Of a DNA stretch of 64,000 nt, positions 43,502 to 54,500 are shown piece after piece (position 1 is the stretch's first letter; the number at the start of each line of letters is the position of its first letter). The position numbers were made by a program, and so were the translations under genes. Location of the stretch: assembly GCA_944990035.1 (NCBI GenBank), contig CALYLX010000156.1, forward strand, positions 496,001 through 560,000. The letters run 5' to 3'. The stretch is from Clitopilus passeckerianus (lineage: Eukaryota > Basidiomycota > Agaricomycetes > Agaricales > Entolomataceae). The notes below the pieces were generated by a model. That model was not told where the DNA came from and did no database searches. It saw only the letters and a program-made list of their open reading frames with translations.

Positions 43502-45901
43502 TTATGTGCGGGCAGTGCGTTCACCCCGACCAATCTGAATCGGTCTCCTCCTGGGTGGTAGTACGTCAGTATAACTCTGCGGTGCTTTAACAGAAAAGCC
43601 TACCACATCGTTGACAGCATATCGGCGCTGGATCCAGCCAGCATCAAACCGATGTCTTGCAAAGGGGCACTTGGGCGAATCAGCCTCGTGCTCCTTGCCA
43701 CAGTTGATGCACCTAGGTGCATGTGGGCATGGTGCGCCATCAGGAGTGGCAGGCACCGGGGGATTAGCGTCAGGCTTGCCCCAGCAGCAGTGGGCAAGCT
43801 TGCGATGGTTGCGCGAATCATGGCCATAGCCACAATGCACGCAAGAGTTGAACTGCTGCCTGCAGGTGGCAGTGGGGTGACCCCAAGCCCAGCAGCGTTG
43901 ACACTGCGGAACGCCAGCATGGACGCTTGCAGGGGAGATGAGACACAAGCGTCCCCCGATGGAGATCTTCTTGTGTGTAATGACCTTGAGGGAGGTACCA
44001 GACCTGGTGTCCCAAAAGTCGAAGAACACAACGCACATATCATGCGTGCGTGAGTTGCGGTGCACACGAGGCATTCCAGCGAGCTGGAGCGCACTAGTAG
44101 CAGGATCTTGGCGCAGCAGTGCCAGGACCGCATCAGCAGTGATAGGAGTGCTGCCCACCGCACCAAAGGTGAAGTAGGGCACTCCTGTGATGCGCGCATA
44201 GGAACGCGACGTGGGGACCTCCACAGCAGCGTGGACGGTGGGGGATGGATTGGCACCTTCAGTGACAGGGTACCAGACGCGCTCAACAGCGACCCGGATG
44301 ATGCCCAGGTCGCTGTGGGTGGGTGTCTCGTCGAGGTAGACAATGATAGCGTTGCCCCTGCCGAGTTCAGCATGGATAGCACGGTTCTTAGACCCACCAG
44401 CGCCAAAGCGAAGGTTGAGGGTGGAGACAGCCTGTTCAGGCGAAATGGGAAGGGGAACGGAGACAGCATTGTCTCCATTGCCCCTAGTGGCATAGACGAA
44501 GCACTGCTTGCGTGAGGGGCCGCGCGTCGTGGATTTGAGCTTCTGCTTCTTCTTTGAAGGGGAGGGAGCAGTAGGAGGTGGGGAGGACGCTGCCTTGCGC
44601 TTATTGGCATTGGAGTTGTCCTTGAGTTGCGCTACTTCATCCCAGGACAGTCCAGGGAGATGACGCGCGAGTTCAGCAAGTTCTGCGCATTGCTGCGCAG
44701 TCATGCCAACAGTAACCTCTGCAAAAGAGCGAGGGGCGGCGTTTGCAGGCCTCCTAGGCGGCTGCGATGCGACAGAAGCATAGGACGCCTTGGGAGCGCG
44801 CTGACGCTGTTGTGAGGGCTGCTGCTGCTGCTGGGACGCATTAGCAGGGTTGGGTGCACGCACAGCATGCGGATTGGGTGCCCTACGCGTTGCAGGGGCT
44901 TGTGGGGCAGGCCTAGCGAACTGGCGCTGCCATTGCATCCAGTTTCCGGGGTTTACCCGCCCTGGTTGCGATGTGGAAGGTGTAGCACCTGAGTCCGGTC
45001 CAGGGACCGGGTTGTCAGGTTGCTGAGATGTCGCTGTGGACTCCTGTCCCTCCATGGGAACCGGAGATTTGTGACCAGTGGCAGTGTGTTCCGCGGGTCG
45101 GGGAGGGGTAACCTGGGTCCTGGCGCCTTGTGAGACGCTGGAGGAGGTGGGGGGAACTGCTGGGGCAGAGGAGGCCGGTGCTACACCATGCCCATCTGCA
45201 GTAGCAGTAGAGGAAGCAGATGCTGCGCTTGCAGCACCTTTGGGAACAGCAGTGCGCACAGGGCGCTGCTGGGGAGTGGGAGAGGGAATATAGGCGTCCA
45301 AGGCGTCCCTAACGCGTCGGATTCGGGGAAGGAAGTTCTCATTTGGAGTGAGATACTTGAGAAGGCCTAGGGAGGCCGCTTGAGAGCAGACAAGCACAAG
45401 AGTGTCTGCAAGAGTGCGGGAGTGTTCCTCGTCGCTGGCAGCAGAAGGGGCCCGGTTGAGCCACTCCTTGAAGGTGACAAGAGAGTCAGTGATCGCGTCT
45501 ATGTCTTCCTCGACCGCGTCATCCGTGGCCTGCACCTGCAAGCCCACGAAATCATACTCTGAATGTCCTAGGAACGCAGGAGAGAACCCTTGCGTTGGTG
45601 AAGTCGCCCTGGAGGCGGTTCTGGACTTGGGCTGCGCAACAGCAGCACCAGAGGCGTCCTTCCTGCGCTTGTGTTCAGGGGAGGAAGGTGCGGAAGGAGC
45701 AGGGCTCTCGTCTGCTTCAAAACCATCGTCCTCATCCATTGCTGGAGTAGGACGCTTGTTTCGAGCGCCAGAGGGGCCCTGGGGAGTTTCTTCGCCATCA
45801 AACGTGCCATAGCTGCTGCCATGGCCCTTCTGAGGCGTAGAGGGCGTCGGAGGTGGGTCCGGTGGCCGAGTATTCTTCTTGGTGCCTCCTGCACTACTCA
45901 T
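43502..45901 (-). CDS. LINE ORF1 protein, intact (RNA-binding, Gag-like)
   Basis: 799 codons from MSSAGGTKKN to GRGERTART. The N-terminal 500 residues are Pro/Ala/Ser/Gln-rich with a basic patch (KKKQKLKSTTRGPSRKQC). A central ordered region follows, then three zinc knuckles: CQRCWAWGHPTATC (667-680), a C-x2-C-x3-H-x4-H (687-699) and a C-x2-C-x3-H-x6-C (731-745). ORF1 proteins of this type bind the element RNA and form ribonucleoprotein particles. ATG at 45901 chosen because copies C and J keep the same MSSAGG start; the frame is also open 34 codons further upstream. The ORF2 ATG follows the stop after 9 bases. Confidence 0.9.
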   Translation of the reverse strand: MSSAGGTKKNTRPPDPPPTPSTPQKGHGSSYGTFDGEETPQGPSGARNKRPTPAMDEDDGFEADESPAPSAPSSPEHKRRKDASGAAVAQPKSRTASRATSPTQGFSPAFLGHSEYDFVGLQVQATDDAVEEDIDAITDSLVTFKEWLNRAPSAASDEEHSRTLADTLVLVCSQAASLGLLKYLTPNENFLPRIRRVRDALDAYIPSPTPQQRPVRTAVPKGAASAASASSTATADGHGVAPASSAPAVPPTSSSVSQGARTQVTPPRPAEHTATGHKSPVPMEGQESTATSQQPDNPVPGPDSGATPSTSQPGRVNPGNWMQWQRQFARPAPQAPATRRAPNPHAVRAPNPANASQQQQQPSQQRQRAPKASYASVASQPPRRPANAAPRSFAEVTVGMTAQQCAELAELARHLPGLSWDEVAQLKDNSNANKRKAASSPPPTAPSPSKKKQKLKSTTRGPSRKQCFVYATRGNGDNAVSVPLPISPEQAVSTLNLRFGAGGSKNRAIHAELGRGNAIIVYLDETPTHSDLGIIRVAVERVWYPVTEGANPSPTVHAAVEVPTSRSYARITGVPYFTFGAVGSTPITADAVLALLRQDPATSALQLAGMPRVHRNSRTHDMCVVFFDFWDTRSGTSLKVITHKKISIGGRLCLISPASVHAGVPQCQRCWAWGHPTATCRQQFNSCVHCGYGHDSRNHRKLAHCCWGKPDANPPVPATPDGAPCPHAPRCINCGKEHEADSPKCPFARHRFDAGWIQRRYAVNDVVGFSVKAPQSYTDVLPPRRRPIQIGRGERTART

Positions 45902-46009
45902 AGTGCAGACAGGCGCAAAAACTAGAGGGTTGAGCGGTGTGCAAGTGCTTGAGGGCGAATTTGCGTCGCTGTTGTGGCTGTGATGGTGGTGGTAACAGAT
46001 CAAAGAGGA

Positions 46010-46868
46010 TGGGCGTGTTCCACCCTAATCAGTTTGGAGGTGTGCGCCAACACTCTACTGAGGATGCGGGTGTTTATCTCACTCACATCGTCAAAGCCGG
46101 TTGGGCTAGAGGGTTGAAGACAAGTGTGGTCGCTTTTGACCTTGCTCAGTTCTTCCCCTCTCTCAACCATGACATGCTGTTACGCATACTGCGCAGACTG
46201 GGCTTCGCGCCGGAAGTCTGCAACTTCTTTGCGTCTTACCTTGTTGGGAGACACACATCTTACAGCTGGAACGGCGAAGAATCCAGCAAGTACTCTGCAG
46301 ATGTTGGCGTTGGTCAAGGATCTGCTTTATCCCCTCTCCTCTCTGCGCTCTATTTGGTGCCGGGGATGAGGCTGTTTGAACGCAGGATTGCTCCTGGCGT
46401 TACAACACTCATGTTGTATGTGGATGATGGTTCGCTCATCGTTCCGTCGCCATCCTTTGGGGAGAACATCACCCTACTCTAACAAGCATATGCTGTCATC
46501 ACAGAGCTTGTTACTGCACTCGGCCTTGTCTTGGAACATGATAAGACAGAGGTCTTCCACTTCTCTCGCAAGCACAACGATGTCAATCCTGCCATCGACT
46601 TGGGCTTTGCTCCACACACTGGCAACTCGCCACTTCAACCCAAGAGTGTTTGGCGCTACTTGGGCTTCTACTTTCACCGGTCGCTATCCTTTGGCCACCG
46701 TGTCAAGTATTACTCTACCAAGGCTCTGACCACTGTCAAGGCAATGATCATGCTTGGTGACTCGTCAAGGGGCATCACCCCCCTGCAGAAACGGCTGCTC
46801 TACCGTGCATGTGTCCTTCCGGTCGCTACGTATGGTGTGGGCCTCTGGTTCTACAAAGGTGCAAGGTG
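46010..46868 (+). pseudogene. LINE copy E: RT fragment
   Basis: Plus-strand ORF2 residues about 549-834 (FHPNQFGG to FYKGARC). It keeps motif A (AFDLAQFFPSLNHDML) and the YVDD box but has a TAA at 46480-46482 in ITLLQQAY, the same change as in copy C. Cut on the left at copy D and on the right by the poly(T) of copy F. Confidence 0.88.
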
Positions 46869-47171
46869 TTTTTTTTTTTTTTTTTTGATCAAAGCCCTAC
46901 GCCCCCGGAGGGGGCGTCTGACAATTTATATTCCGGCGCCCGATAGCAGTCCGGTCGCAAGTACCTAAATACATGCATTGTATACTAACGTAAGTAAAGA
47001 ACCGTGTTCGTCGAGTGAACTACACTGAATACGAGGTGCACCAAAGAGCAAGCTAGGGTGGCCCCCGAGGATAAATCTCTCAGCGAGTATGGTAGCGCGC
47101 AACACCCCGCAGAAGCAGCGAGAACCCTGGAGGCCAGGCTCGCCGCTATATGAAGCATGGAGCACTGACGC

Positions 47172-50100
47172 CTATGCATGGAAAACCATGCCAGACGCTT
47201 CGGCCTGTTCTCTGCGAACAAATTGGTGTGCACCCGGTACCCAGACAAGATCGTCTGGGCGCGGAGGTGCAGTGGAGCCTGTTACAGGCATTCGTCGGCG
47301 ATGGCCCCCCGCAGCGGGGAGGGCATTGCGGAGGCATGTGGGGGCCTTGTCAGGTGGCCCACGTCGCCGTGTCTTCCTGGCTTTGGGAAACGGTGGTGGA
47401 GGCTGTTGCGAAGGAAACGCAAAAGTGGCAGGGTTGTTCTCAAGGAAGAACAAGAAAGACGACAGCTCTCGGCGCAAGCGCTGGTTGGGCCGTCGTTGGA
47501 AGTGCGCGCACTGGTGAAGGACATGGTCCCTCGTTTCCAGAATGCGCCAGTTGCACGAACACGCTGTCTCCCCACCCAGGTTGAAGCGTGCGCGGAATTC
47601 GCCAATGGGTGCATGACCCAGAACTGCGCGTGTAAGGCGCGCGGTATGCGCATTGGAAGAACCAACGCGACGTAGCCAAGGTCCACCCTTAATGTGTGTG
47701 GGCCTTAGGGAGGCACCTTTGTGTGTAAGGCGCAAGAAGTTGTTGCCAGAGTAAGAAGGCTGCTGCAGTAGACAAGTCCACTCATGCAGCATTCTATCTA
47801 CAGCGCGTTTCCGGGCATACCCAAGGGATGTCCGGGGTTGGTTGCCAGCACCCACCCGCAAGCCAGTGGCCGCCAAGTGAGCACGGTGGTGGATGTCCCA
47901 GTTGAGTTTTGAAGGGACATGTACAAAGTGGACGCGCCTGTCGGCGTCGCCGGAGAACCAAGCACGCAGTTTGGAGCAAATGGACAGCGAGTGTCCTTGC
48001 CCAGAGTGGAGAGACGGGTCCAAAGCCAACCGGATGGCTTTGATCGAGTCTGAGAGCACAACTATTTTGACACAGTTGTTGCGGAGAACAGCCTTGCTTA
48101 TAGACAAGTCAATGGCTGCAAGTTCGGCATCATCAGAGAGGACTCTGCCTGATGCCATAGTGTATTCTTCTGGGCCAAAGGCGCCATGAAGGAGGGAGCA
48201 AGCAGCAACCGCCTGGTGCTTCCTGATTTTGGGGACAGACGCGTCAGCTGCCACCAACACTGTAGTGTCAGACAGATCTGCGTCAGCGCGAATCACATCC
48301 AAGTGGATGCGACGAGAATCAAGGGCATCCTTAGATGCGGCAATGATGGTGTCAAGTGTAATCCTGCCAGAGTGTGTATCCAACAGGCGAAGGCCTGGGA
48401 CCGCTTCTCCATGGACAGGGTTGAGAGGCTCAGAGACGCGCACAGCATGTGCATCAGAATCCACAACCGTAGAGAGCAAGTTGCCGCGCACGCGTCGCGA
48501 CAAGTTGGAGAGAGACGAAGGGAGACGCATTGCTCCTTTGTACAGCTGGTGCTTGTCACTAATGAGCGACAGCGTAGGGTGGTTGCCAATCAGGGTGCCA
48601 ATACGCGCCTGGCCGCGTTCGACCAGTTTCCTGATGTGCAGATGAATGGGAGGGAGACCAGCAACGGACTCGGTCCCCCCACCCGGCGATGTGCGAAAGG
48701 CGCCGGTTATCCACCTAGCAGCCTTGTGTTGCATAGTGCGCAAGTGCGACATAGCAGTCTTACACCTTGCACCTTTGTAGAACCAGAGGCCCACACCATA
48801 CGTAGAGACCGGAAGGACGCATGCACGGTAGAGCAGCCGCTTCTGCATAGGGGTGATACCCCTTGTCGAGTTACCAAGCATGATCATTGCCTTGACAGTG
48901 GTCAGAGCCTTGGTAGAGTAATACTTGACATGGTGGCTAAAGGATAGCGACCGGTCAAAGTAGAAGCCCAAGTAGCGCCAGACGCTCTTAGGTTGAAGTG
49001 GCGAGTTGCCAGTGTGTGGAGCAAAGCCCAAGTCAATGGCAGGATTGACATCGTTGTGCTTGCGAGAGAAGTGGAAGACCTCTGTCTTATCATGTTCCAG
49101 GACGAGGCCGAGTGCAGTAACAAGCTCTGTGATGACAGCGTATGCTTGTTGGAGTAGGGTGATGTTTTCCCCAAAGGATGGCGACTGAACGATGAGCGAG
49201 CCATCATCCACATACGACATGAGTGTTGTAACGCCAGGAGCAATCCTGCGTTCAAACAGCCTCATCCCCGGCACCAAATAGAGCGCAGAGAGGAGAGGGG
49301 ATAAAGCAGATCCTTGACCAACGCCAACATCTGCAGAGTACTTGCTGGATTCTTCGCCGTTCCAGCTGTAGGATGTGTGTCTCCCAACAAGGTAAGACGC
49401 AAAGAAGTTGCAGACTTCCGGCGCGAAGCCCAGTCTGCGCAGTATGCGTAGCAGCATGTCATGGTTGAGAGAGGGGAAGAACTGAGCAAGGTCAAAAGCG
49501 ACCACGCTTGTCTTCAACCCTCTAGCCCAACCGGCTTTGACGATGTGAGTGAGATAAACACCCGCATCCTCAGTAGAGTGTTGGCGCACACCTCCAAACT
49601 GATTGGGGTGGAACACGCCGAATTTCTGCGCCTCAAACTGCATCCGGTTTGCAAGCATCTTTTCAAAAAGTTTCCCCAGCGTGTTGAGTAACACAATAGG
49701 GCGGAACATCTTGGGAGTTGAGTAGTGTGGTTTGCCAGGCTTGGGAACAATGGCAGAGCGCGACTCCTTGAAGTGAGAGGGCCAGTGACCAACCCGAAGG
49801 CAGGCATTAGCGATCTCGACAAATTTGGCAGCAATGACAGTGTCAGCAACCAAGGACTTGAGCTGATACCATGTAAGGTGATCAGGACCTGGAGCAGAAG
49901 TGTTTGAACACTTTGCTAGTTCTTCTCTGAGCTCGTTGACACCAAAGTCCCACCACTCGCGCGGAGGAGACTGAGGCACATCGTCGAGCACAGAGGGATC
50001 AACAGGGCGGTCAGACGCCGAGTTGTATGTGGAGTCAAGAGCAGCCCAGAGCGACTCAAGAGAATTGCAGGGTTCCCCATTGTGGCGAATTGCTTCATGT

Positions 50101-51263
50101 GTAGGGAGCTCGCGCTGTTTGGCCCAGCGCATAAGATCCCATGGGCGCTTGTTGGTAGTGGCAATTGTCTGAATCCTACTATCAAAGAACCTGCGCTTGG
50201 CCACCTTAGTGGTCCTGCGGAACGCCTTGTAATCAGCGACCGCCCTGGAAGCGCGATACACTCTGACAGCCTCAGAGCACTCAGGATTCCACCAGGACTT
50301 TGACTTGGTGGAGATGCGAGCAGTCTTTGAGTTGTTATCCCAGGACTGCTTAATAGCAGTTGCAATGGCGCCAGTGCAGCGTTCGATTGCTTCTGCTGTT
50401 GTGAGAGTGGTTGTGTCCAATGCTCGCAAAGAAGAGGACAGTTCCTCCAGGAACTCTTCCTCTTGCTCACTGCCCTTTGGCAGAGTGATGCGCTCAGCAG
50501 CCAGCTGCACAGGCTGGATGCGGAGCGTGACGGTCAAGGGAGCGTGGTCAGAGGGTCCTTTCCACTCTGTGACCACGCTGTGTGAAGTCCCTGCAGTGCG
50601 ACCCACAGGGAGGAAGAATAGATCAATGACTGACGGCCTAAGGCTGCCAGCATGCGGGAAGTGAGTAGGAGTGCGTTCCGGTAGAACGCTGACTTCCAAA
50701 CCCAGGTCAAGTGCAACATCACATAGTTCAGTCGCAACATGATTTGTAGAGTCATAGTCCGGATCCCAGACTGACGACTTGCAGTTGAAGTCCCCTGCCA
50801 TGCAGAGCATGCTTGGGAGACGTGGAGCATTGTCACACAACCAGCGAATGGCAGTACCATCCCCTGGGCTAGAGTAGACATTGGCAAAGTGTATTTGAGC
50901 ACCTGCGCTCCCATACAATGTTGTGACCAACACATCATTGTGGTTGGCGAGGTCAGTGCGAAATGCAGGCCGCATGCCTGCAAGACGCCTATGCACAAAC
51001 GTCATAACGCGTGGGCGGTCAGTATCGGATGCTGGACGTCTAAACATGACCAGCCAGTCCGGATGAGTGGGAGCACCAATCACTGCCTCCCCTTCTGGGT
51101 TGGTAGTGGACACAGTGCGACGTATTAGCCTCCAGGGAGGCTCTTGTAGCAGGAGAACGTCAAAATCATTCTTACGCTCCTCCAAGAGTGATGACACAAG
51201 ATCATAATTTCTATTCACATTCTGTGAGTAGAGGCGAAGCATAGATACATATTTGTGACGCAT
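47172..51263 (-). CDS. LINE ORF2: AP endonuclease, reverse transcriptase, RNase H (intact, 1363 aa)
   Basis: Open from MRHKYVSMLRLYSQNVNRN to SGMVFHA. The endonuclease spans about 1-245 (SQN 13-15, QEP 41-43, GDFN 157-160, SDH 238-240). RT spans about 455-760: motif A Asp 591 in AFDLAQFF, GQGSALSPLL near 650, YVDD Asp 686-687. RNase H spans about 1001-1135 with Asp1007, Glu1047, Asp1072 and Asp1123 as likely metal ligands. A C-terminal C-x-C-x9-H-x4-C lies at 1235-1252. The layout fits RNase H-bearing fungal LINEs such as the Tad clade; clade by memory only. The protein nicks the target, copies the RNA at the nick and removes RNA. The N-terminal 30 codons differ from copies D and G. Confidence 0.95.
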   Translation of the reverse strand: MRHKYVSMLRLYSQNVNRNYDLVSSLLEERKNDFDVLLLQEPPWRLIRRTVSTTNPEGEAVIGAPTHPDWLVMFRRPASDTDRPRVMTFVHRRLAGMRPAFRTDLANHNDVLVTTLYGSAGAQIHFANVYSSPGDGTAIRWLCDNAPRLPSMLCMAGDFNCKSSVWDPDYDSTNHVATELCDVALDLGLEVSVLPERTPTHFPHAGSLRPSVIDLFFLPVGRTAGTSHSVVTEWKGPSDHAPLTVTLRIQPVQLAAERITLPKGSEQEEEFLEELSSSLRALDTTTLTTAEAIERCTGAIATAIKQSWDNNSKTARISTKSKSWWNPECSEAVRVYRASRAVADYKAFRRTTKVAKRRFFDSRIQTIATTNKRPWDLMRWAKQRELPTHEAIRHNGEPCNSLESLWAALDSTYNSASDRPVDPSVLDDVPQSPPREWWDFGVNELREELAKCSNTSAPGPDHLTWYQLKSLVADTVIAAKFVEIANACLRVGHWPSHFKESRSAIVPKPGKPHYSTPKMFRPIVLLNTLGKLFEKMLANRMQFEAQKFGVFHPNQFGGVRQHSTEDAGVYLTHIVKAGWARGLKTSVVAFDLAQFFPSLNHDMLLRILRRLGFAPEVCNFFASYLVGRHTSYSWNGEESSKYSADVGVGQGSALSPLLSALYLVPGMRLFERRIAPGVTTLMSYVDDGSLIVQSPSFGENITLLQQAYAVITELVTALGLVLEHDKTEVFHFSRKHNDVNPAIDLGFAPHTGNSPLQPKSVWRYLGFYFDRSLSFSHHVKYYSTKALTTVKAMIMLGNSTRGITPMQKRLLYRACVLPVSTYGVGLWFYKGARCKTAMSHLRTMQHKAARWITGAFRTSPGGGTESVAGLPPIHLHIRKLVERGQARIGTLIGNHPTLSLISDKHQLYKGAMRLPSSLSNLSRRVRGNLLSTVVDSDAHAVRVSEPLNPVHGEAVPGLRLLDTHSGRITLDTIIAASKDALDSRRIHLDVIRADADLSDTTVLVAADASVPKIRKHQAVAACSLLHGAFGPEEYTMASGRVLSDDAELAAIDLSISKAVLRNNCVKIVVLSDSIKAIRLALDPSLHSGQGHSLSICSKLRAWFSGDADRRVHFVHVPSKLNWDIHHRAHLAATGLRVGAGNQPRTSLGYARKRAVDRMLHEWTCLLQQPSYSGNNFLRLTHKGASLRPTHIKGGPWLRRVGSSNAHTARLTRAVLGHAPIGEFRARFNLGGETACSCNWRILETRDHVLHQCAHFQRRPNQRLRRELSSFLFFLENNPATFAFPSQQPPPPFPKARKTRRRGPPDKAPTCLRNALPAAGGHRRRMPVTGSTAPPRPDDLVWVPGAHQFVRREQAEASGMVFHA

Positions 51264-51271
51264 AAAGTAGT

Positions 51272-51541
51272 TTAAACGTGAGCAGTACGATCACCCAGAG
51301 CCGTCTGAATCGGTCTCCTCCTGGGTGGTTGAACGTTAGCATAACTTTGCGGTGCTCTAGCAGAAAAGCGTACCGCATCGTTGACATCATACCGGCGCTG
51401 GATCCAGCCAGCGTCAAACCGGTGACGAGAGAAGGCACACTTGGATGAATCCGCTGTGTGCGCCTTGCCGCAGTTGATGCACCTGGGTGCATGGGGGCAC
51501 GGTTCGCCATCAGGAGTGGCAGGCACCGGGGGATTCGCATC
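51272..51541 (-). pseudogene. ORF1 C-terminus of LINE copy F, truncated
   Basis: Last 90 codons of ORF1, from DANPPVPATPDG through the third zinc knuckle (CINCGKAHTADSSKC) to ALGDRTAHV and TAA. Compared with copy D it has many substitutions and an 8-base (not 9-base) gap before ORF2. Truncated by copy G. Confidence 0.85.
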
Positions 51542-54500
51542 TTTTTTTTTTTTTTTTTTGGTCAAAGCCCTACGCCCCCGGAGGGGGCGTCTGACAATTT
51601 ATATTCCGGCGCCCGATCGCAGTCTGGTCGCAAGTAGCTAAATACCTGCATTGTATACTAACGTAAGTAAAACCGTGTTCGTCGAGTGAACTACACTAGA
51701 TACGAGGTGCACCAAAGAGCAAGCTAGGGTGGCCCCCGAGGATAAATCTCCTAAGGAGTATGATAGCGTGCACCACCCCGCAGAAGCAGCAAGAACCCTG
51801 GAAACCAGGCTCGCCGCTATATGAAGGATGGAACACTGACGCCTATGCATGGTAAAACATGCCAGACGCTTCGGCTTGTTCTCTGCGAACAAATTGATGT
51901 GCACCCGGTACCCAGACCAGATCGTCTGGGCGCGGTGGTGCAGTGGAGCCTGTTACAGGCATTCGTCGGCAGTGGCCTCCAGCAGCAGGAGGGGTACCAC
52001 GAACGCGTGTGGCTGCCTTATCAGGAGGGCCACGCCGCCGTGCCTTCCTGGGCTTAGGAAATGGCGGTGGAGGCTGTTGCGATGGAAACGCAAAAGCAGC
52101 GGGGTTGTTCTCAAGAAAGAACAAGAAGGACGACAGCTCCCGGCGCAAGCGCTGGTTAGGCCGTCGTTGGAAGTGCGCACACTGGTGAAGGACATGGTCC
52201 CTCGTTTCCAGGGTGCGCCAATCGCACACGCACACTGTCTCCCCATCTAGGTTGAAGCGCGCGCGGAACTCGCCAATGGGTGCATGACCCAGGACTGCAC
52301 GGGTGAGGCGTGCGGTGTGCGCATTGGAAGACCCAACGCCATGTAGCCAAGGCCCACCTTTGAGATGTGTAGGCCTCAGGGAAGCGCCTTTGCTTGCAAG
52401 GCGCAGGAAGTGGTTGCCAGAGTAGGATGGCTGCTGGAGCAGACAAGTCCACTCATGCAGCATCCTGTCTACAGCACGTTTCCGGGCATACCCAAGGGAT
52501 GTCCGGGGTTTGCTACCGGCGCCCACCCGCAAGCCAGTGGCCGCCAAGTGAGCGCGATGGTGGATGTCCCAGTTGAGTCTTGAAGGGACATGAACAAAGT
52601 GGACGCGCCTGCTAGCGTCATCCGAGAACCAGGCCCGTAGCTTAGAGCAGATGGACAGTGAGTGCCCTTGCCCAGAATGATGAGACGGGTCCAGTGCCAA
52701 CCGAATGGCTCTAGTCGAGTCTGAGAGCACAACTATTTTGAAGCAGTTGTTGCGCAAGACAGCCTTGCTTATGGACAAGTCAATGGCTGCGAGTTCAGCA
52801 TCGTCAGAGAGTACCCTGCCTGATGCCATAGTGTATTCTTCAGGCCCAAAAGCGCCATGAAGGAGGGAGCAGGCAGCCACCGCTTGGTGCTTCCTGCTCT
52901 TGGGAACAGATGCATCTGCTGCAACCAACACAGTAGTGTCAGACAGGTCTGCATCAGTGCGGATCACATCCAGGTGGGTGCGACGGGAGTCAAGGGCGTC
53001 CTTGGACGCTGCAATGATGATATCAAATGTAATCCTGCCAGAGTGCGTGTCCAACAGGCGCAGACCTGGGACTGCCTCAGCATGGACAGGATTGAGAGGC
53101 TCAGAGGCCCGCACAGCATGCATATCCGAATCAACAACCGTGGAAAGCAAGTTGCCGCGTACGCGTTGCGACAAGTTGGAGAGAGATGAGGGGAGACGCA
53201 TTGTTCCCTCATACCGTTGGTGCTTGTCACTGATCAGTGATAGCGTAGGGTGATTGCTTATCAGGGTGCCAATGCGCGCCTGGCCGCGCTCGACCAGCTT
53301 CCTGACATGCAGATGAATAGGAGGGAGACCAGCAATAGATTCAGTCCCTCCTCCCGGAGATGTGCGAAAGGCGCCGGTTATCCACCTGGCAGCCTTGTGT
53401 TGCATAGTGCGCAAGTGCGACATAGCAGTCTTACACCTAGCACCTTTGTAGAACCAGAGGCCCACACCATACGTAGCGACCGGAAGGACACATGCACGGT
53501 AGAGCAACCGCTTCTGCATAGGAGTGATACCCCTTGATGAGTTACCAAGCATGATCATTGCCTTGACAGTGGTCAGAGCCTTGGTGGAGTAATACTTGAC
53601 ATGGTGGCTGAAGGACAGCGACCGGTCAAAGTAGAAGCCCAAGTAGCGCCAAACGGCCTTCGGTTGAAGTGGCGAATTGCCAGTGTGTGGAGCAAAGCCC
53701 AAGTCAATGGCAGGATTGACGTCGTTGTGCTTGCGAGAGAAGTGGAAGACCTCTGTCTTGTCATGTTCCAAGACGAGGCCAAGCGCTGTAACAAGCTCTG
53801 TGATGACAGCATACGCTTGTTGGAGGAGGGTGATGTTCTCCCCAAAGGATGGCGACTGGACAATGAGCAAGCCATCATCCACGTACGACATGAGTGTTGT
53901 GACGCCAGGAGCAATCCTGCGTTCGAACAGCCTCATCACTGGCACCAAGTAGAGCGCAGAGAGAAGAGGGGATAAAGCAGACCCTTGGCCAACGCCAACA
54001 TCTGCGGAGTACTTGCTGGATTCTTCGCCGTTCCAGCTGTAGGATGTGTGTCTCCCCACAAGGTAAGACGCAAAGAAGCTGCAGACCTCTGGCGCAAAGC
54101 CCAGTCTGCGCAGTATGCGTAGCAGCATGTCGTGGTTAAGTGAGGGGAAGAACTGAGCAAGGTCAAAAGCGACCACACTAGTCTTCAACCCTCTAGCCCA
54201 ACCGGCTTTGACGATGTGAGTGAGGTAGACACCTGTGTCTTCAGTCGAATGTTGGCGCACACCTCCAAACTGATTGGGGTGAAACACACCGAATTTCTGC
54301 GCTTCGAACTGCATTCTGTTCGCAAGCATCTTTTCAAAGAGTTTCCCCAACGTGTTAAGCAACACAATAGGGCGGAACATCTTTGGGGTGGAATAGTGCG
54401 GTTTGCCAGGTTTGGGAACAAGGGCAGAGCGCGACTCTTTGAAATGAGAGGGCCAGTGGCCAACCCGAAGGCAGGCGTTCGCAATCTCGACGAATTTGGT

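Larger units (their letters stand above)
42399..45997 (-). mobile_element. LINE copy D: complete ORF1, 5' part of ORF2
   Basis: Minus strand, 5' end near 45997 (TTTGATCTGTTACCACCACC...), then a 5' UTR of about 95 bases, full ORF1, an intergenic gap of 9 bases and the first 363 codons of ORF2. It stops at 42399 where the poly(A) of copy C begins. The missing ORF2 remainder is not found on the other side of copy C. Confidence 0.85.
46869..51541 (-). mobile_element. LINE copy F: intact ORF2, 3' UTR and tail; 5'-truncated in ORF1
   Basis: Minus strand. Poly(A) is seen as T at 46869-46886. The 3' UTR (46887-47171) includes the terminal hairpin, then full ORF2 and the last 90 codons of ORF1. The poly(T) of copy G begins at 51542, inside ORF1. 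Confidence 0.92.

Noticed and set aside
42380..46003. Long antisense ORFs opposite the LINE ORFs (for example 133-144 codon frames)
   Set aside because: They recur in every copy as shadows of the GC-rich ORF1/ORF2 coding frames and carry no motifs.
46869..46886. Poly(T) runs (also 51542, 59432, 63736) as Pol III terminators
   Set aside because: Each is the complement of a LINE poly(A) tail directly joined to the 3' UTR.
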